NCBI GenBank assembly: GCA_017504325.1
Contig: JAFVRL010000412.1
Location: 1-5,573, forward strand
Origin: Lentisphaeria bacterium
GTDB lineage: Bacteria > Verrucomicrobiota > Lentisphaeria > Victivallales > UBA1829
Length of the DNA: 5,573 nucleotides
Direction of reading: 5' to 3'
The notes under the pieces were generated by a model. The model was not told where the DNA came from. It worked only from the letters and a program-made list of their open reading frames with translations, and did not search any database. How positions within the stretch are numbered: position 1 is the stretch's first letter; each line of letters begins with the position of its first letter. Below are positions 5,129 to 5,573 of the stretch, piece after piece. The translations under genes were made by a program, and so were the position numbers.

Positions 5129-5573
5129 AGAGAACTCCCGGAAGAATACATGCAGAAGTGTCCGGCTGATCTCAAGAGCAAGAACATATTTTTTCTTTAC
5201 CTCCGCGATCCCGGTACGGCCGTAGGGACATTGTATGGGAGTATCCATTTTTATCTGCACAGCATAAAGTACATTTACCGGAGTAAAAACTTTCGTTTTT
5301 CCATCAGAGAAACATGGAATGAATCCCCCGGTCTGCTGTACCAGAGTGGAATCATGGAACTTTACAGCAACAGGATTGATGTTTTCCACTCTGCCGGGAT
5401 ATTTTTCCAGACTGTCCCGGAGCTGCAGAACGACAGGATCTCCGGGCAAAAGTTTATTTACCTCGTTATCTCTTGCGTAGGCAATGACCTTGCGTTCCGG
5501 TGAAAGGATCACTCCCAGAAGAGTCCCTTTGGCAAGCCATCTGCCGGGAACGACTTCCTTCAACATGGGGAAA
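5123..5573 (-). CDS. C-terminal part of a HlyD-like adaptor / membrane-fusion protein (5' partial at right edge)
   Basis: The minus-strand frame is open from the right edge to a stop at 5125-5123. The ATG at 5566 is probably internal, since the frame continues upstream (F-P before it) and the visible protein starts in mid-domain. It begins in what looks like the second half of a lipoyl/barrel-sandwich hairpin (P-G-R-W-L-A-K-G-T-L-L-G-V-I-L). A beta-barrel segment follows (K-V-I-A-Y-A-R-D-N-E-V, L-L-P-G-D-P-V-V-L-Q-L, Y-P-G-R-V-E-N-I-N-P), then a membrane-proximal segment with Y-A-V-Q-I and G-R-T-G-I-A-E-V and the end F-R-E-F-S-F. This order fits HlyD-type periplasmic adaptors, including those fused to M50 (site-2) protease-like membrane proteins; which type applies depends on sequence outside the window. 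It converges with the deacylase gene, so it belongs to a separate transcript. Confidence 0.72.
   Translation of the reverse strand, partial: FPMLKEVVPGRWLAKGTLLGVILSPERKVIAYARDNEVNKLLPGDPVVLQLRDSLEKYPGRVENINPVAVKFHDSTLVQQTGGFIPCFSDGKTKVFTPVNVLYAVQIKMDTPIQCPYGRTGIAEVKKKYVLALEISRTLLHVFFREFSF

Noticed and set aside
5150..5503. Plus-strand open frame (117 residues) at the right end
   Set aside because: It lies opposite the HlyD-like gene, whose minus-strand translation has clear family features; the plus frame has none.
1..5573. CRISPR array, tRNA, rRNA, insertion sequence or attachment site
   Set aside because: The window is almost entirely coding; I saw no regularly spaced palindromic repeats, cloverleaf, transposase or terminal inverted repeats.

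Overview
The window is gene-dense and reads as part of one plus-strand operon (bases 2 to 5105), followed by a convergent minus-strand gene that runs off the right edge. Base composition is moderate. The fusion-type HlyD-like adaptor tail, the repeat-bearing protein tail at the left edge and a degenerate thioredoxin-fold family fit a Gram-negative bacterium, possibly of the Planctomycetes-Verrucomicrobia-Lentisphaerae group. That placement is an inference from protein style; no marker gene is present.

Layout. Bases 2-730 hold the 3' end of a protein with three copies of a roughly 40-residue module (Y/F-D-D/E-K-x-F ... S-x-K-Q ... L-A-x-K-Y). It may be the tail of a type IA DNA topoisomerase, but no catalytic part is in view. 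Bases 754-1293 encode a CYTH-fold triphosphatase-like enzyme with all its signature charged residues. Bases 1290-3498 hold three small genes for exported proteins that share parts. The first is a signal peptide plus a thioredoxin-fold domain. The second is a signal peptide, a helical/basic N-terminal region and the same thioredoxin-fold domain. The third is a signal peptide, the same helical/basic region and a C-terminal tail rich in FERRSFKK motifs. Bases 3501-5105 encode an N-acyl-D-amino-acid deacylase with an intact metal site. On the minus strand, 5573-5123 encodes the C-terminal part of a HlyD-like membrane-fusion/adaptor protein.

The plus-strand genes are tightly packed: 23 bases separate the first two, and later junctions are ATGA/GTGA overlaps or gaps of 17 bases or less. 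This argues for one transcript and translational coupling. No promoter is evident, so it probably lies upstream of the window. The plus and minus genes converge with 17 bases between their stop codons, and an imperfect hairpin spans both stops.

The part most worth attention is the three-gene exported cassette. The middle protein looks like a composite of its two neighbours, and both thioredoxin-fold domains have lost the CxxC redox site while keeping the cis-proline region. They are therefore probably binding or structural modules rather than oxidoreductases. What the cassette does, and whether it works with the deacylase or the CYTH enzyme, cannot be read from the sequence.
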